Of a DNA stretch of 64,000 nt, positions 54,404 through 63,459 are shown one piece after another. Positions within the stretch are counted from its first letter, which is position 1. Every line of letters begins with the position of its first letter. The DNA lies in contig CP148265.1 of assembly GCA_045345765.1 (NCBI GenBank), forward strand, positions 2,480,001-2,544,000. Direction: 5' to 3'. Source of the DNA: JAOARY01 sp045345765. Its GTDB lineage: Bacteria; Bacillota; Clostridia; Peptostreptococcales; Peptostreptococcaceae. Both the position numbers and the translations under genes were made by a program. The notes beneath the pieces were generated by a model. It did no database searches and was not told the origin of the DNA. It saw nothing but the letters and a program-made list of their open reading frames with translations.

Positions 54404-54554
54404 CCCTTGATTTTCATATTTAATTTAAGTTGCGATATTAATTTTTAATAAACATAAAAAATGTTAAACTATAGTTATATGAAATTTTTTAAGAGGTGAC
54501 AATATGAATAGTAATTATATAAATATAATTAAAGATATTGAAGATAAATTAGAA
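54404..54554 (+). repeat. about 150-bp segment duplicated at 56435-56590
   Basis: The sequence from CCTTGATTTTCATATTTAAT through the start codon and about 16 codons of the kinase gene recurs, with scattered differences, at 56435-56590. The shared block TTAAGTTGCGATATTAATTT is exact in both. Confidence 0.8.
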
Positions 54555-55082
54555 TCAAAAGAAAGTATAATAGTAGCTATAGATGGTAGATGTGGTAGTG
54601 GCAAAAGTACCTTAGGACAAATTTTGCAAGAATATTTTGATTGTAATTTGTTTCATATGGATGATTTTTTTGTTCCTTTTGATCTAAGAACAAAGGAAAG
54701 ATTAGATATACCTGGAGAAAATGTTCATCATGAAAGATTTAAAAAAGAAATTCTTGATAAAATTATAAATAAAGAAGATATATCTTATAAAAAATATAAT
54801 TGCATGGATAATAGTTTTAGTGATTATATAGATATTAAATATAAAAAAATAAATGTAATAGAGGGGTCTTATAGTATGAATAATAATCTTATTGATTATT
54901 ATGACTATAAAATTTTTCTTACAATAAATAAGGAAGAACAATTAAATAGAATATTAAAAAGAAATGGAAAAGTAAGTCTAAATAATTTTATAGAAAAGTG
55001 GATACCTCTTGAAGAAAAATATTTTGATTATTTTAATGTAACAACCTTATGCGATAAAGTTATGGATACGAGCTTAAAATAA
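54504..55082 (+). CDS. uridine-kinase-like P-loop kinase
   Basis: A 192-residue protein, ATG 54504 behind AGAGGTGA. Walker A is GRCGSGKST at about residues 29-37 after VAIDG, then FHMDDFFVPF with the Asp pair of uridine/phosphoribulokinase-type enzymes, and VIEGSYSMNN. It resembles the short uridine-kinase-like family common in Firmicutes, smaller than Udk and with uncertain substrate. It is a single-gene unit. Its promoter and first codons exist again as a scar near 56435. Confidence 0.75.
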   Translation: MNSNYINIIKDIEDKLESKESIIVAIDGRCGSGKSTLGQILQEYFDCNLFHMDDFFVPFDLRTKERLDIPGENVHHERFKKEILDKIINKEDISYKKYNCMDNSFSDYIDIKYKKINVIEGSYSMNNNLIDYYDYKIFLTINKEEQLNRILKRNGKVSLNNFIEKWIPLEEKYFDYFNVTTLCDKVMDTSLK

Positions 55083-55204
55083 GTTATTTTAAAATTTTTT
55101 TGAATACTTATATTTAGGTAATTTAAACTATTTATTAAAAAAACAATAATTTTGATGAATTAATATGTTAAAATTTTTAAAGAATGTATAAAAGGGGTGG
55201 TAAT

Positions 55205-56389
55205 ATGAGTTTTTTTAAAAAAATTTTTGGAAAAAAAGAAAGTCATGAATCAAAAGAAAATAATAAAAACAATACTATTGATAAGGCTCATTTGGAAAAT
55301 AAGGTTTTAAAAGTATTAGATACTGTTAATGAAGATGGGAAGATTATAGATGATGAATTTGTAATAGAAAATATAAATCTTCGTATAAAAGTACATATAG
55401 CAAATTTGAATGAAAATTTTATACAGATTTTATTTATTTTAAATAATGAAAATTTTGATGAGGAAATGGTTGAATCTACAGCTGGTATAGGTCAAAGTTT
55501 AGATATTATGATTCAAGAAGCGGTTGCAGGATTTTGTTTTACAACTCTTTGTGCTTTAAAGAAGGCTTTGAAAGACGAAGAAGGAACAAATATAGATGTG
55601 AATTACTACGATAAAAAGAAAAATTATACGATGTATAGTAGTTGTTTAGCTGTTATGGGGAAGAAAGAAAGTGAAAATAATATTGATTATTGGTCTTTGT
55701 TGGGAGAAGAAATATCAAAGAGATTAGGAAATAAAAAATCATATATAGTAAAAATATATGCTTCAAAAACCGAAGATTCAATTAATTGTGAATGTAGAAT
55801 AAATGGATTTAAAAATGAAGAATTAACAAAATATATAAATGAAGTAGCTAGCAAATGGAATATACAAACACCTCTATATTCACAAAAACAATTTTTTGTC
55901 TTGATAGATAAAGAAGCTAAGAAAGAAACTAATAAAATTTCAAAAGAACTTATAAATGAGTATATACAAAAGGCAATTGATGAATTTTCTAAATGCAAAA
56001 CATATGAGGATTTAGAAGATGTAGATGAAAAAATATATGATGTAGTAAAAAATGATAATAGAGCATTTGAACTTATTTGTTTTGTTCCACAAATAATGTG
56101 TGAACTATTATATTCGCAAATGGATTTTTCTGATGAACTAATTTTGTTAAAGGAAAATAGTCAAATTAGTATGTATAAATCTCAAATATCAATATGTAAT
56201 CATATTTATAAAAAACTTGCATATATGTTGAGTAGGGATTTAATAGATGAACAAACTAAAACTATGATACTTTGTTATAGTTCTTCATTTAAAGCAATGT
56301 CAACAGCAGTAAGTAATGGGCAGGATTTGAGTAATACAATAATCTCACCGTTAGTGCTAAATGTTAATGAAGATTATATACCAAATTAA
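55205..56389 (+). CDS. hypothetical cytosolic protein (DUF6348-like)
   Basis: A 394-residue protein, ATG 55205 with GGGGTGG 4 bases upstream. The N terminus is basic (SFFKKIFGKKES), a pattern often seen in small cytosolic factors. The middle alternates strands and helices (LRIKVHIANLNENFIQILF, IMIQEAVAGFCFTTLCALKK), and the C-terminal third is helical with FELICFVPQIMCELLYSQMD. The middle part recalls DUF6348-type proteins, but I cannot confirm it. There is no signal or membrane segment. A TGTTAAAAT extended -10 lies at 55166-55174. Confidence 0.55.
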   Translation: MSFFKKIFGKKESHESKENNKNNTIDKAHLENKVLKVLDTVNEDGKIIDDEFVIENINLRIKVHIANLNENFIQILFILNNENFDEEMVESTAGIGQSLDIMIQEAVAGFCFTTLCALKKALKDEEGTNIDVNYYDKKKNYTMYSSCLAVMGKKESENNIDYWSLLGEEISKRLGNKKSYIVKIYASKTEDSINCECRINGFKNEELTKYINEVASKWNIQTPLYSQKQFFVLIDKEAKKETNKISKELINEYIQKAIDEFSKCKTYEDLEDVDEKIYDVVKNDNRAFELICFVPQIMCELLYSQMDFSDELILLKENSQISMYKSQISICNHIYKKLAYMLSRDLIDEQTKTMILCYSSSFKAMSTAVSNGQDLSNTIISPLVLNVNEDYIPN

Positions 56390-56434
56390 TAGTTAAAACT
56401 TGATAATAAAATACAAGCTATTATATTTTTGGAC

Positions 56435-56617
56435 TTATCACCTTGATTTTTATATTTAATTTAAGTTGCGATATTAATTTTTAATAAATGTAGAAAGTGT
56501 TAAACTATAATTATATGAAATTTTTTAAGATGTTATAATATGAAGAATAATTATATAGATATAATTAAAGATATTGAAGATAAATTAGATATAAGTTTTT
56601 ACAAAGTAATATTTTAG
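56435..56617 (+). pseudogene. truncated duplicate of the kinase gene 5' end
   Basis: The control region and first codons of the uridine-kinase-like gene are repeated here. ATG 56540 opens a 25-codon frame (NNYIDIIKDIEDKLD as in the intact gene) that diverges after the 17th codon or so and stops at 56615-56617. The ribosome site has decayed from AGAGGTGA to AGATGTTA. It is a remnant of a larger duplication. Confidence 0.75.
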
Positions 56618-56655
56618 GGTATAAACAATTGATATTAAAAATGGAAGGTGATAAT

Positions 56656-57147
56656 ATGTCTAAAGTTTTGATTTTATATTATTCATTTGAAGGAAGTACT
56701 AAAAAAATAGCAGAATACTTAGCGAATAATTTGCAGGTTGATATAAAAAGAGTAGAACCTGTAAATGAGTTAAAGTCAAAAGGATTTAGTAAATTTTTAT
56801 GGGGTGGAAGTCAGGTGATAATGAAAAAGACCCCAGAAATTAAAGACCTTAATATAAATATGGATGATTATGATTTAATAATATTAGGATCTCCAATTTG
56901 GGCTGGGAATTTTGCTCCACCTATTTATACTATGTTTGAAAAGGGTCTTATAAAGAATAAAAAAATAGCATATTTTTATTGTCATGAAGGTGGAGCTAGT
57001 AAATCTGTAAAAAGAGCTATGACATCTTTTGAGAAGGATAATAATGAACTTATTGGTGATTTATCTTGTTTAAATGTAGTCAAAAATTTTGATACGGTAA
57101 AAGATGAAGCTTTAAATTGGGCAAAGACTTTTATTAAACAGATTTAA
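56656..57147 (+). CDS. flavodoxin family protein
   Basis: A 163-residue protein. ATG 56656 has GGAAGGTG 6 bases before it; earlier in-frame starts (56629 TTG, 56641 ATG) include this site. The FMN phosphate loop is YYSFEGSTKKIAEYLA, followed by LIILGSPIWAGNFAPPIYTM and YFYCHEGGASKSVKRAM. This is the flavodoxin-like family with an N-terminal ribityl-phosphate loop; it carries electrons or reduces a partner. Its end overlaps the convergent MerR gene by 14 bases. Confidence 0.85.
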   Translation: MSKVLILYYSFEGSTKKIAEYLANNLQVDIKRVEPVNELKSKGFSKFLWGGSQVIMKKTPEIKDLNINMDDYDLIILGSPIWAGNFAPPIYTMFEKGLIKNKKIAYFYCHEGGASKSVKRAMTSFEKDNNELIGDLSCLNVVKNFDTVKDEALNWAKTFIKQI

Positions 57148-57967
57148 CTCTTATTTGTAATTCAAATACAGATATATTTTCATCCAAGAATAAAGATAAT
57201 TCGGGATGTTCTTTTTCCATAACGTATTCATCAGTTCTTTTTAAATTATTATTTATTAAATACTCATCTATTTCTTCTTTTAATTTAGGCAGTTTATTAA
57301 AACTACCATGTTCGAATTCATAAAATATTGATAAATAAAGACCTTCTTCTAATTTAAAAAGATGGTCTTTTTTATTAATTTGATTATCTTTTTTTACAGG
57401 GATTTCTATACAAATTTTAGGATTTATAAATTCACCTGTACCTAAAGAATTGTAATTATAAAGAATTTCTATTTGTTTTTCACTATAATCATGTTCCAAA
57501 ATCAAATCCTTATAATTATCATAATAAGTTTTTGGAGATTCCATAATTTCGCTATCAAATGTATTTAGTGCGTAATAATGTCGTTCATCTTTAGGTATTA
57601 ATAAATAAGAACTTTTATTGTCATTGGATTTTAATATATCTATAAGATGTATTATATTGGATTGTATATTTTTTAATTTATTAATCTTATCATTTAAAGA
57701 ATTTTTACGGTTTTCAAGAAGCTTAATATAATCTTTTTTATCCAACTTACCTTCATCTAATTCTTTCATTTTATCAAGAGATATATCCAAATCTTTTAAT
57801 AAAAATATTTGGCGAAGTTTTTGCAAATCATTAAAATCATAATATCTATAATTATTATTTGAAATACTAGGCTTTAAAAGTCCTTTATTTTCATAATGCC
57901 TAAGTGTTTCTTTTGTTGTATTAAATATTTTTATTACTTCATTTTTTAATAGCTTTTTTCTAGTCAT
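57134..57967 (-). CDS. MerR-family regulator with GyrI-like ligand domain
   Basis: A 277-residue regulator on the minus strand. The N-terminal MerR helix-turn-helix reads KNEVIKIFNTTKETLRHYE then NKGLLKPSISNNNYRYYDF; a dimerising coiled coil follows (residues about 75-115). Residues 125-277 match the GyrI-like effector-binding shape of BmrR-type multidrug sensors (HYYALNTF, GTGEFINPKICIEIPV). It follows a damaged MATE pump gene by 63-80 bases, so it was probably that pump's regulator. Confidence 0.82.
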   Translation of the reverse strand: MTRKKLLKNEVIKIFNTTKETLRHYENKGLLKPSISNNNYRYYDFNDLQKLRQIFLLKDLDISLDKMKELDEGKLDKKDYIKLLENRKNSLNDKINKLKNIQSNIIHLIDILKSNDNKSSYLLIPKDERHYYALNTFDSEIMESPKTYYDNYKDLILEHDYSEKQIEILYNYNSLGTGEFINPKICIEIPVKKDNQINKKDHLFKLEEGLYLSIFYEFEHGSFNKLPKLKEEIDEYLINNNLKRTDEYVMEKEHPELSLFLDENISVFELQIRVKSV

Positions 57968-58047
57968 TTATTTATCCTTTCTTAGAAATATACTAGATTT
58001 TATTTTAGTTTTTTTGTAAAAATATTAAAATAAAATGCTAAAAAAAT

Positions 58048-58984
58048 TTATTCATAAATTTTTAATGTAGATAAATCTATTTTTTTCATATAAATATAAA
58101 TCTGAACAAACATTATAATATCGGCAACTATAAAACCAATAGAAACACCTAATGCTCCAAAAGATTTAACGGACATATAAATCATAATTGGAATGAGTAT
58201 TAAAGTTCTAGATATTGATATAAAGGCAGATTCTAAAGGTCTATTTATAGATGTAAAGAATATGCTCATTTGTAATGGATAATTTGAAATTAAAGTAGCT
58301 AATCCTATTGTAAGGTAGAAAAAATATGCTAAATTTATTGTATTTGGATTTGTTAAAAAAATAATATGCTCCACCTAAAAACTCTAATATACAACTGATA
58401 ACTGTTGCAAAAGCAAGACCTTTTATTCCAAAATCAAAAACTGCTACTGCTATTATATTAAATATCAAATTACTTGAAGTTGTTATAATATTTAATACAA
58501 AACTAAATTTAGGACTATCATCATTTAAAATAAGAGCATCCATACCTCTTCCAACTAATAAAAAAGGAAATGAAAGTGAAAAAATCTTTATATAATCAGC
58601 GGCCAAATCTTTAAAGATTCCCCTTGCTCCTAATAAATATACAAATTCATTTGAAAAGAAAAATGGTGGAATAATTAATACTATGCCTAAAAATAAAAGA
58701 AATAAAAGTATTGAACTGGCAGTTTGGTTTGCTTTTTTGATATTATTTCTACCGATAAGTAATCCTATATAAGCACCAAGACCGGATATAAAAAGTCTTG
58801 CGATTGCAGCTAAAAAAAACATAAGAGGACTTACTAATGTGGTTGCAACTAAAGCAGTTGAACCAATAAATATACCTGCTATTAATTTATCAGCTGTATG
58901 CATAAGACTTTCAAATATTGATCTTAAAATCATAGGATTTGCATATGTTTTGAATTGTTCTTTATATTCTTGATTAAAACTCAT
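58048..58984 (-). pseudogene. MATE-family efflux pump gene with internal deletion and frameshift
   Basis: The N-terminal part (from ATG 58984, GAGGTGAT upstream) encodes six or so MATE helices: MILRSIFESLMHTADKLIAG, then FISGLGAYIGLLIGRNN and ATVISCILEFLGGAYYF. From about 58374 the other frame continues with the C-terminal MATE part (FFTSINRPLESAFISISRTL, FGALGVSIGFIVADIIMF). The total of about 313 codons is far below the usual 450, so helices 7-9 are missing and the two halves are out of frame. The gene cannot make a normal pump. A sequencing error could explain a frameshift but not the missing length. Confidence 0.7.
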
Positions 58985-59002
58985 ATTTATCACCTCAACT
59001 AA

Positions 59003-59033
59003 AGTATAATCTGTGTTCTAACAACATAGTCAA
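59003..59033 (-). promoter_or_regulatory. MerR-type promoter with 19-bp spacer
   Basis: On the minus strand: TTGACT (59028-59033), a 19-base spacer, TATACT (59003-59008), 19 bases before the MATE ATG. Overlong 19-base spacers are the mark of MerR-activated promoters, where the regulator twists the DNA. The MerR gene is next downstream. Confidence 0.65.
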
Positions 59034-59174
59034 TATATTTATTTATAAAATATACAAATAGAAATATATTATTTTTTATAAATAATTTCATTGTAGGTCG
59101 CTGAAACTATTTGTTTGAAAAAACATAATTTAAGTAATTTAATATGTTAAAATCAGATATATAAATAGATGAGG

Positions 59175-59223
59175 TGGTCAAAAGAAAATCTAATATTTTG
59201 TGATTTCATTATTTTTTTGACCA
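59175..59223. repeat. inverted repeat upstream of the beta-helix protein
   Basis: TGGTCAAAA (59175-59183) pairs with TTTTGACCA (59215-59223) across a 31-base loop, about 50 bases before the ATG at 59272. An extended -10 (TGTTAAAAT, 59145-59153) lies just before it, so it would sit in the leader RNA or serve as an operator. No regulator is adjacent. Confidence 0.4.
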
Positions 59224-59271
59224 ACATTCACAATAAAAAAAACAAACAATTAGAGAATTTAGGGAGGAATT

Positions 59272-61647
59272 ATGAAAAATATAATAAAAAAAGGACTTGT
59301 ATTATTTTTAATATTTGTATTTTTGTTGCCAATGGTATTTAGAGAAGATAATTTTATGATGGCAAAATTGGACTTAAATGATTTTGTTAGTTATGCAGAT
59401 GGCATGACTATAGATGAGAATGTAGAAATAAAAAGTGATTCTGATATTGCAGATGCTTTGTTTAATATAATTAATAAAGCAGATACAAAAAAATTAGAAA
59501 ATCGCCCATTGATTCCACATGAAGATATACAAAAATTTGAAAACAATACAAATGAAAACACAAAAGATGTATATACATATGCGAAATCTAGAAATAAAGA
59601 TTATAAGGATATAGAAGACGATATAATAGAAGAAATAGAAGATGATTATGAAGTTTATAAAGATGGGAAATATGGCATAAAAATAGATGATGTAGATGTT
59701 GATGCAAAATCTAAAAAAGTTGAAATTTCAATCAAATTAGACATAGAGAAAGATAAAAAAGAATGGGCAAAAAGAGATAAAGCTGATTTTGAAGAGTACA
59801 TAAAAGATATATGTAAAATGGCAAGAAAAAAATCAAATACGGATGTAGAAATTACCGTAAAAGATGAAGATAATGATATTCTTGGAGAATATGAATACGA
59901 AGAAGATGATAGAGAATTTGATGTTATAATGCAATATGATGAAGAAGAAAAAGATGATAGAAGTGATAAAGAAATAGAAGATGAGATAAAAGATAAAATA
60001 GAAGATGACTATGAAGTTTATAAAGACGGAAAATATGATATAGAAATAGAAGATACAGATGTAGATCTTAGATCCAATAGAGTCGAAGTAAAAATAAGAA
60101 TAGATGCAGATAAGGATAAAAAAGAATGGGCAAAAAGAGATAAGGATAATTTTGAAGATTATATAGAAGATATATGCAAAATAGCAGCGAAAGAATCTAA
60201 AAAAGATGTGAAATTACTTATAAAAGATGAAGATCGTGATATTATTGCAGAATATGAATATGATTACAGTGATAGAGATTTTGAAATTATAGAACAAGCT
60301 GGCGAAGATAAAGACGATGAAGACAAAGACGATGAAGACAAAGATGATGAAGACAAAGATGATGAAGACAAAGATGATGAAGACAAAGATGATGAAGACA
60401 AAGATGATGAAGACAAAGACGATGAAGACAAAGACGATGAAGACAAAGAAGACGAAGACAAAGATGATGAAGAGAAGTCGGAAGGTGACATTGATATAAC
60501 AGAAAATGATCAGGAATGGACTATTATAAGGACTGAAGAGACTGGGTATATAAATGAAGCTGTAAATAAATTTGTTAAAGAAGGTAAGCGTAAATTCTAT
60601 GTTTTAGAAGGTTCGTATACAGCTAATGGGACGATTCATTTAGACAAATCGAATATTATATTTAGAGGAGAGAGTAGAGAAAGAACAAGAATAAACCAAA
60701 TTAATCCAAAAGCAGATACAATAGCTGTTGAAAATTGTAGAAATACAGTAGTTAGAGATATTACAGTGGATAATAGAAAATTTGGAAAAACTGCAATAGT
60801 TTATACAAATGTAAATCATTGTACTTTAGATAATGTAAGAGTATATGGAAATAAGAGTATATTCTCCGTATTCTTCCCAGGTCCTTACCATGATCCAGGG
60901 CAAGATATGCTAACTAAGGTTGAAAAAAATAAGTTAGATGATGGTAATAAGATATTAAATTGTGAAGTTACTTCTGATTTTTATGGAGATTCTGTGGCCT
61001 TTTGTGGACAAAAAAATGGTATTGTAAAAGGGAATAATCTTTATGGAAGTCAACTTGTAATGTATTTATGTAGAGATTCTATAATGGAAAATAACACTAT
61101 TACGGATTCGAATCTTTCTGGAATAGTTTATGCATTACCTGCTTATGATAATATTATTAGAGATAATAAGATAAAAAATTGTACTCATGCAGGTATTTGG
61201 GTTCAAAAAAATCTAGAACATGAAATTAAAGATTCATACAGAGGAACAAACCTTACAATAGCAAGAAATACTATTGATAATGGTAGACATACAGGGATTT
61301 TGGTAGAGAATATGAAGGATTCAAAAATAGTAGATAATATAATAAAAACAGTTGATATGACAGGTATATGCTTGGTTAGATCTGAAGATTTGGACATTAT
61401 AGGAAATAGAGTGTTTGCTTATGGTCATTCAATAAAAAGAGAGAGTTTATGGCCTTGGGATACTAATTTAAATTCAGGTATATATTTAGATCATCATGTT
61501 AAGGATTTGGTGATAAAAGATAATGTAATAAAAAATACATTACCAGGTTGTAAATATGATATTTATATTCAATCATCAAATGATTATAAAACAAATATAA
61601 TTAAAAATAATATAAGTGAAAAAAGATATAATTTCTTAATGAAATAG
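59272..61647 (+). CDS. secreted parallel beta-helix protein with acidic repeat tract
   Basis: A 791-residue exported protein behind AGGGAGGAA. It has a signal peptide or anchor (GLVLFLIFVFLLPMVF), then two copies of a domain of about 105 residues (about 113-215 and 232-335), each with DDYEVYKDGKY, KEWAKRDK..FE.YI.DICK and EYEY. An acidic tract of 11 pentapeptides (DEDKD) follows at about 349-403. Residues 413-790 are a right-handed beta-helix with repeated N.I turns (IMENNTITDSNLSGIVY, NTIDNGRHTGILVEN), of the NosD/pectate-lyase type, without visible catalytic residues. It may bind or cleave a surface polysaccharide; no experimental counterpart is known to me. It is a single-gene unit. Confidence 0.75.
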   Translation: MKNIIKKGLVLFLIFVFLLPMVFREDNFMMAKLDLNDFVSYADGMTIDENVEIKSDSDIADALFNIINKADTKKLENRPLIPHEDIQKFENNTNENTKDVYTYAKSRNKDYKDIEDDIIEEIEDDYEVYKDGKYGIKIDDVDVDAKSKKVEISIKLDIEKDKKEWAKRDKADFEEYIKDICKMARKKSNTDVEITVKDEDNDILGEYEYEEDDREFDVIMQYDEEEKDDRSDKEIEDEIKDKIEDDYEVYKDGKYDIEIEDTDVDLRSNRVEVKIRIDADKDKKEWAKRDKDNFEDYIEDICKIAAKESKKDVKLLIKDEDRDIIAEYEYDYSDRDFEIIEQAGEDKDDEDKDDEDKDDEDKDDEDKDDEDKDDEDKDDEDKDDEDKDDEDKEDEDKDDEEKSEGDIDITENDQEWTIIRTEETGYINEAVNKFVKEGKRKFYVLEGSYTANGTIHLDKSNIIFRGESRERTRINQINPKADTIAVENCRNTVVRDITVDNRKFGKTAIVYTNVNHCTLDNVRVYGNKSIFSVFFPGPYHDPGQDMLTKVEKNKLDDGNKILNCEVTSDFYGDSVAFCGQKNGIVKGNNLYGSQLVMYLCRDSIMENNTITDSNLSGIVYALPAYDNIIRDNKIKNCTHAGIWVQKNLEHEIKDSYRGTNLTIARNTIDNGRHTGILVENMKDSKIVDNIIKTVDMTGICLVRSEDLDIIGNRVFAYGHSIKRESLWPWDTNLNSGIYLDHHVKDLVIKDNVIKNTLPGCKYDIYIQSSNDYKTNIIKNNISEKRYNFLMK
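60316..60480 (+). repeat. 11 tandem 15-bp repeats encoding an acidic linker
   Basis: GATGAAGACAAAGAT-type units start every 15 bases from 60316 to 60466. Each encodes DEDKD; the last three vary slightly. C/T changes at the unit end are the main variation, so copy number is likely unstable. The reverse strand reads as a Ser-rich frame, which is not coding. Confidence 0.9.
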
Positions 61648-61678
61648 CATAACTTGACAATAAAAGCTTTTATTTAAT

Positions 61679-61738
61679 AAAATATTCATATTAGGCAGAA
61701 AAATAAATATTGCTTAATATGAATATTTTTATTTTTTT
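61679..61738 (+). terminator. terminator after the beta-helix gene
   Basis: AATATTCATATTA (61681-61693) pairs with TAATATGAATATT (61715-61727), followed by a T-rich tail to 61738. Confidence 0.8.
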
Positions 61739-61771
61739 GCTTAAAAACAATCTTTGGGGGGAGGGGATTAT

Positions 61772-62551
61772 ATGGAAGATATAATTGAAATCAAAAATGT
61801 ATATAAGAGATATAAAAGAAGAGTTCAAGAAGAAGAATTAAAAAGTTATATAAAGGGGTTATTTATAAGAAAATATGATTATGTTGAATCTATAAAAAAT
61901 TTATCGCTTAATATTAAGCAAGGTGAGATGGTTGCGCTTATAGGACCTAATGGTGCTGGAAAAACGACTTTAATAAAAATATTAACAGGTCTTATAAGAC
62001 CAACTTCAGGTACTGTAAAAGTACTTAATAAAAATCCGAATAAGAAAGATAATCAGTTTTTAAAAGATATTTCTGTTATATTAGCTCAAAAAAATCAACT
62101 ATGGTGGGATTTATCACCTATTGAAAGTTTTAAATTAAATCAAAAGATATACCAAATTGATGAAAAAAAATTTCAAAATACATTAGATGAATTAGTGAAT
62201 TTACTTGAAGTTAAGAGTATATTAAATAGTCCAGTAAGAAATCTGTCTTTGGGAGAAAGAATGAAATGTGAGATAATTGCATGTTTATTACATGAACCTA
62301 AGATAATATTTTTGGATGAACCTACAATTGGGCTTGATATTGTTGCCAAAAAGAATATAAGGGAATTTATCAAATCTTATTGTAAAAAAAATGAAATAAC
62401 TGTAATATTAACAAGTCATTTAATTGAAGATATAACTTCAATTTGTGAAAGAATATTGATATTAAAAAAAGGTCAAATTGTTTATGATGGAGCTAAAGCA
62501 GATTTAACAAATGACCAAACTAAGGATTTGATAGAAAAAATATATGCTTAA
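61772..62551 (+). CDS. ABC exporter ATP-binding protein
   Basis: A 259-residue ATPase. ATG 61772 lies behind GGGGAGGGG. Walker A is GPNGAGKTT, the Q-loop is ILAQKNQLWW, the signature is LSLGERMK and Walker B is IIFLDEPTIGLD. The N-terminal insertion (RRVQEEELKSYIKGLFIRKY) is typical of ABC-2 exporters with DUF990-type permeases rather than of importers. It pairs with the two permease genes that follow. Substrate unknown. Confidence 0.88.
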   Translation: MEDIIEIKNVYKRYKRRVQEEELKSYIKGLFIRKYDYVESIKNLSLNIKQGEMVALIGPNGAGKTTLIKILTGLIRPTSGTVKVLNKNPNKKDNQFLKDISVILAQKNQLWWDLSPIESFKLNQKIYQIDEKKFQNTLDELVNLLEVKSILNSPVRNLSLGERMKCEIIACLLHEPKIIFLDEPTIGLDIVAKKNIREFIKSYCKKNEITVILTSHLIEDITSICERILILKKGQIVYDGAKADLTNDQTKDLIEKIYA

Positions 62552-62661
62552 AAAATTTGTCTGATCAATAAGGATTAACAACAATCAAAAAATATGAATG
62601 GTTTTGTTAATTAGATATTATGAATAATATTTAGAATAAGGATTAATAGATGGGGGAATAG

Positions 62662-63459
62662 ATGAAAAATTTTGATTATTTTTATATTACAAGACTATCA
62701 TTTAAGACTCAAAGTGAGTATAGAGGTAATATAATTTTTGATACAACTATAGGTTTGATACCTATGCTTGCAATAATAGCATTATATAAGACTATATATA
62801 CAAATACTGGTGAAATAGGTGGACTTACACTTAATAAAACAATTACGTATTTGATTTTGGCTAGATTTATAATTTTATTTTTAAGTCCTGATTTTCATTG
62901 GAATATACATGAAGAAATAAGATATGGAGAGTTATCAAAATATCTATTAAGACCAATTAGTTATTTTAAATATTGGTTGTGTAAAGATATTTCTAATAAA
63001 TTATGTAAAATCATGTATAGCATAATTCCATATATATTTTTAGTTTTGATATATTTAAAGGATTTGATTGTAATAGATTATAAGAATTGTTTTTTATTCT
63101 TTATAACATTTATATTAGCATATATGATTTATTTTTTATTTTTCTATACAGTTAGTATGCTTACATTTTATTTTAATAATATTACTGCATTTTTTTATAC
63201 TTTAGAGATAATTATTGAATTTTTTTCTGGTGCAATGATACCACTTTCTTTTTTGAAGGGATTTAGTCTAAAATTTATAAATTTACTACCGTTTAAATAC
63301 ATAGTTGATTTTCCTATTAATATATTGTTGGGTAGAGTTTCTTATAACGAGATTATTTTTGGTATATTCGTACAGTTTATTTGGACTTTAGTTTTATATT
63401 TGATGTCTAGGGTTGCTTGGAAAAATGGAATTAGTAAATATGAAGGGGTGGGAATATAA
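62662..63459 (+). CDS. ABC-2 type permease (DUF990/ABC2_membrane_6-like)
   Basis: A 265-residue membrane protein with ATG 62662 behind GGGGGAA. Six hydrophobic segments are visible, and the loop IRYGELSKYLLRPISYFKYW matches the conserved G.L..yLlrPi pattern of this permease family. It would form a heterodimer with the next protein. The last bases carry the GGGGTGG ribosome site of that gene. Confidence 0.8.
   Translation: MKNFDYFYITRLSFKTQSEYRGNIIFDTTIGLIPMLAIIALYKTIYTNTGEIGGLTLNKTITYLILARFIILFLSPDFHWNIHEEIRYGELSKYLLRPISYFKYWLCKDISNKLCKIMYSIIPYIFLVLIYLKDLIVIDYKNCFLFFITFILAYMIYFLFFYTVSMLTFYFNNITAFFYTLEIIIEFFSGAMIPLSFLKGFSLKFINLLPFKYIVDFPINILLGRVSYNEIIFGIFVQFIWTLVLYLMSRVAWKNGISKYEGVGI

Noticed and set aside
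60316..60480. Possible CRISPR-like array
   Set aside because: The 15-bp units are contiguous without spacers and are in frame in a coding region.
60264..60491. Ser-rich minus-strand frame and a Lys/Met-rich alternative plus frame in the beta-helix gene
   Set aside because: Both are produced by the 15-bp tandem repeat read in other frames.
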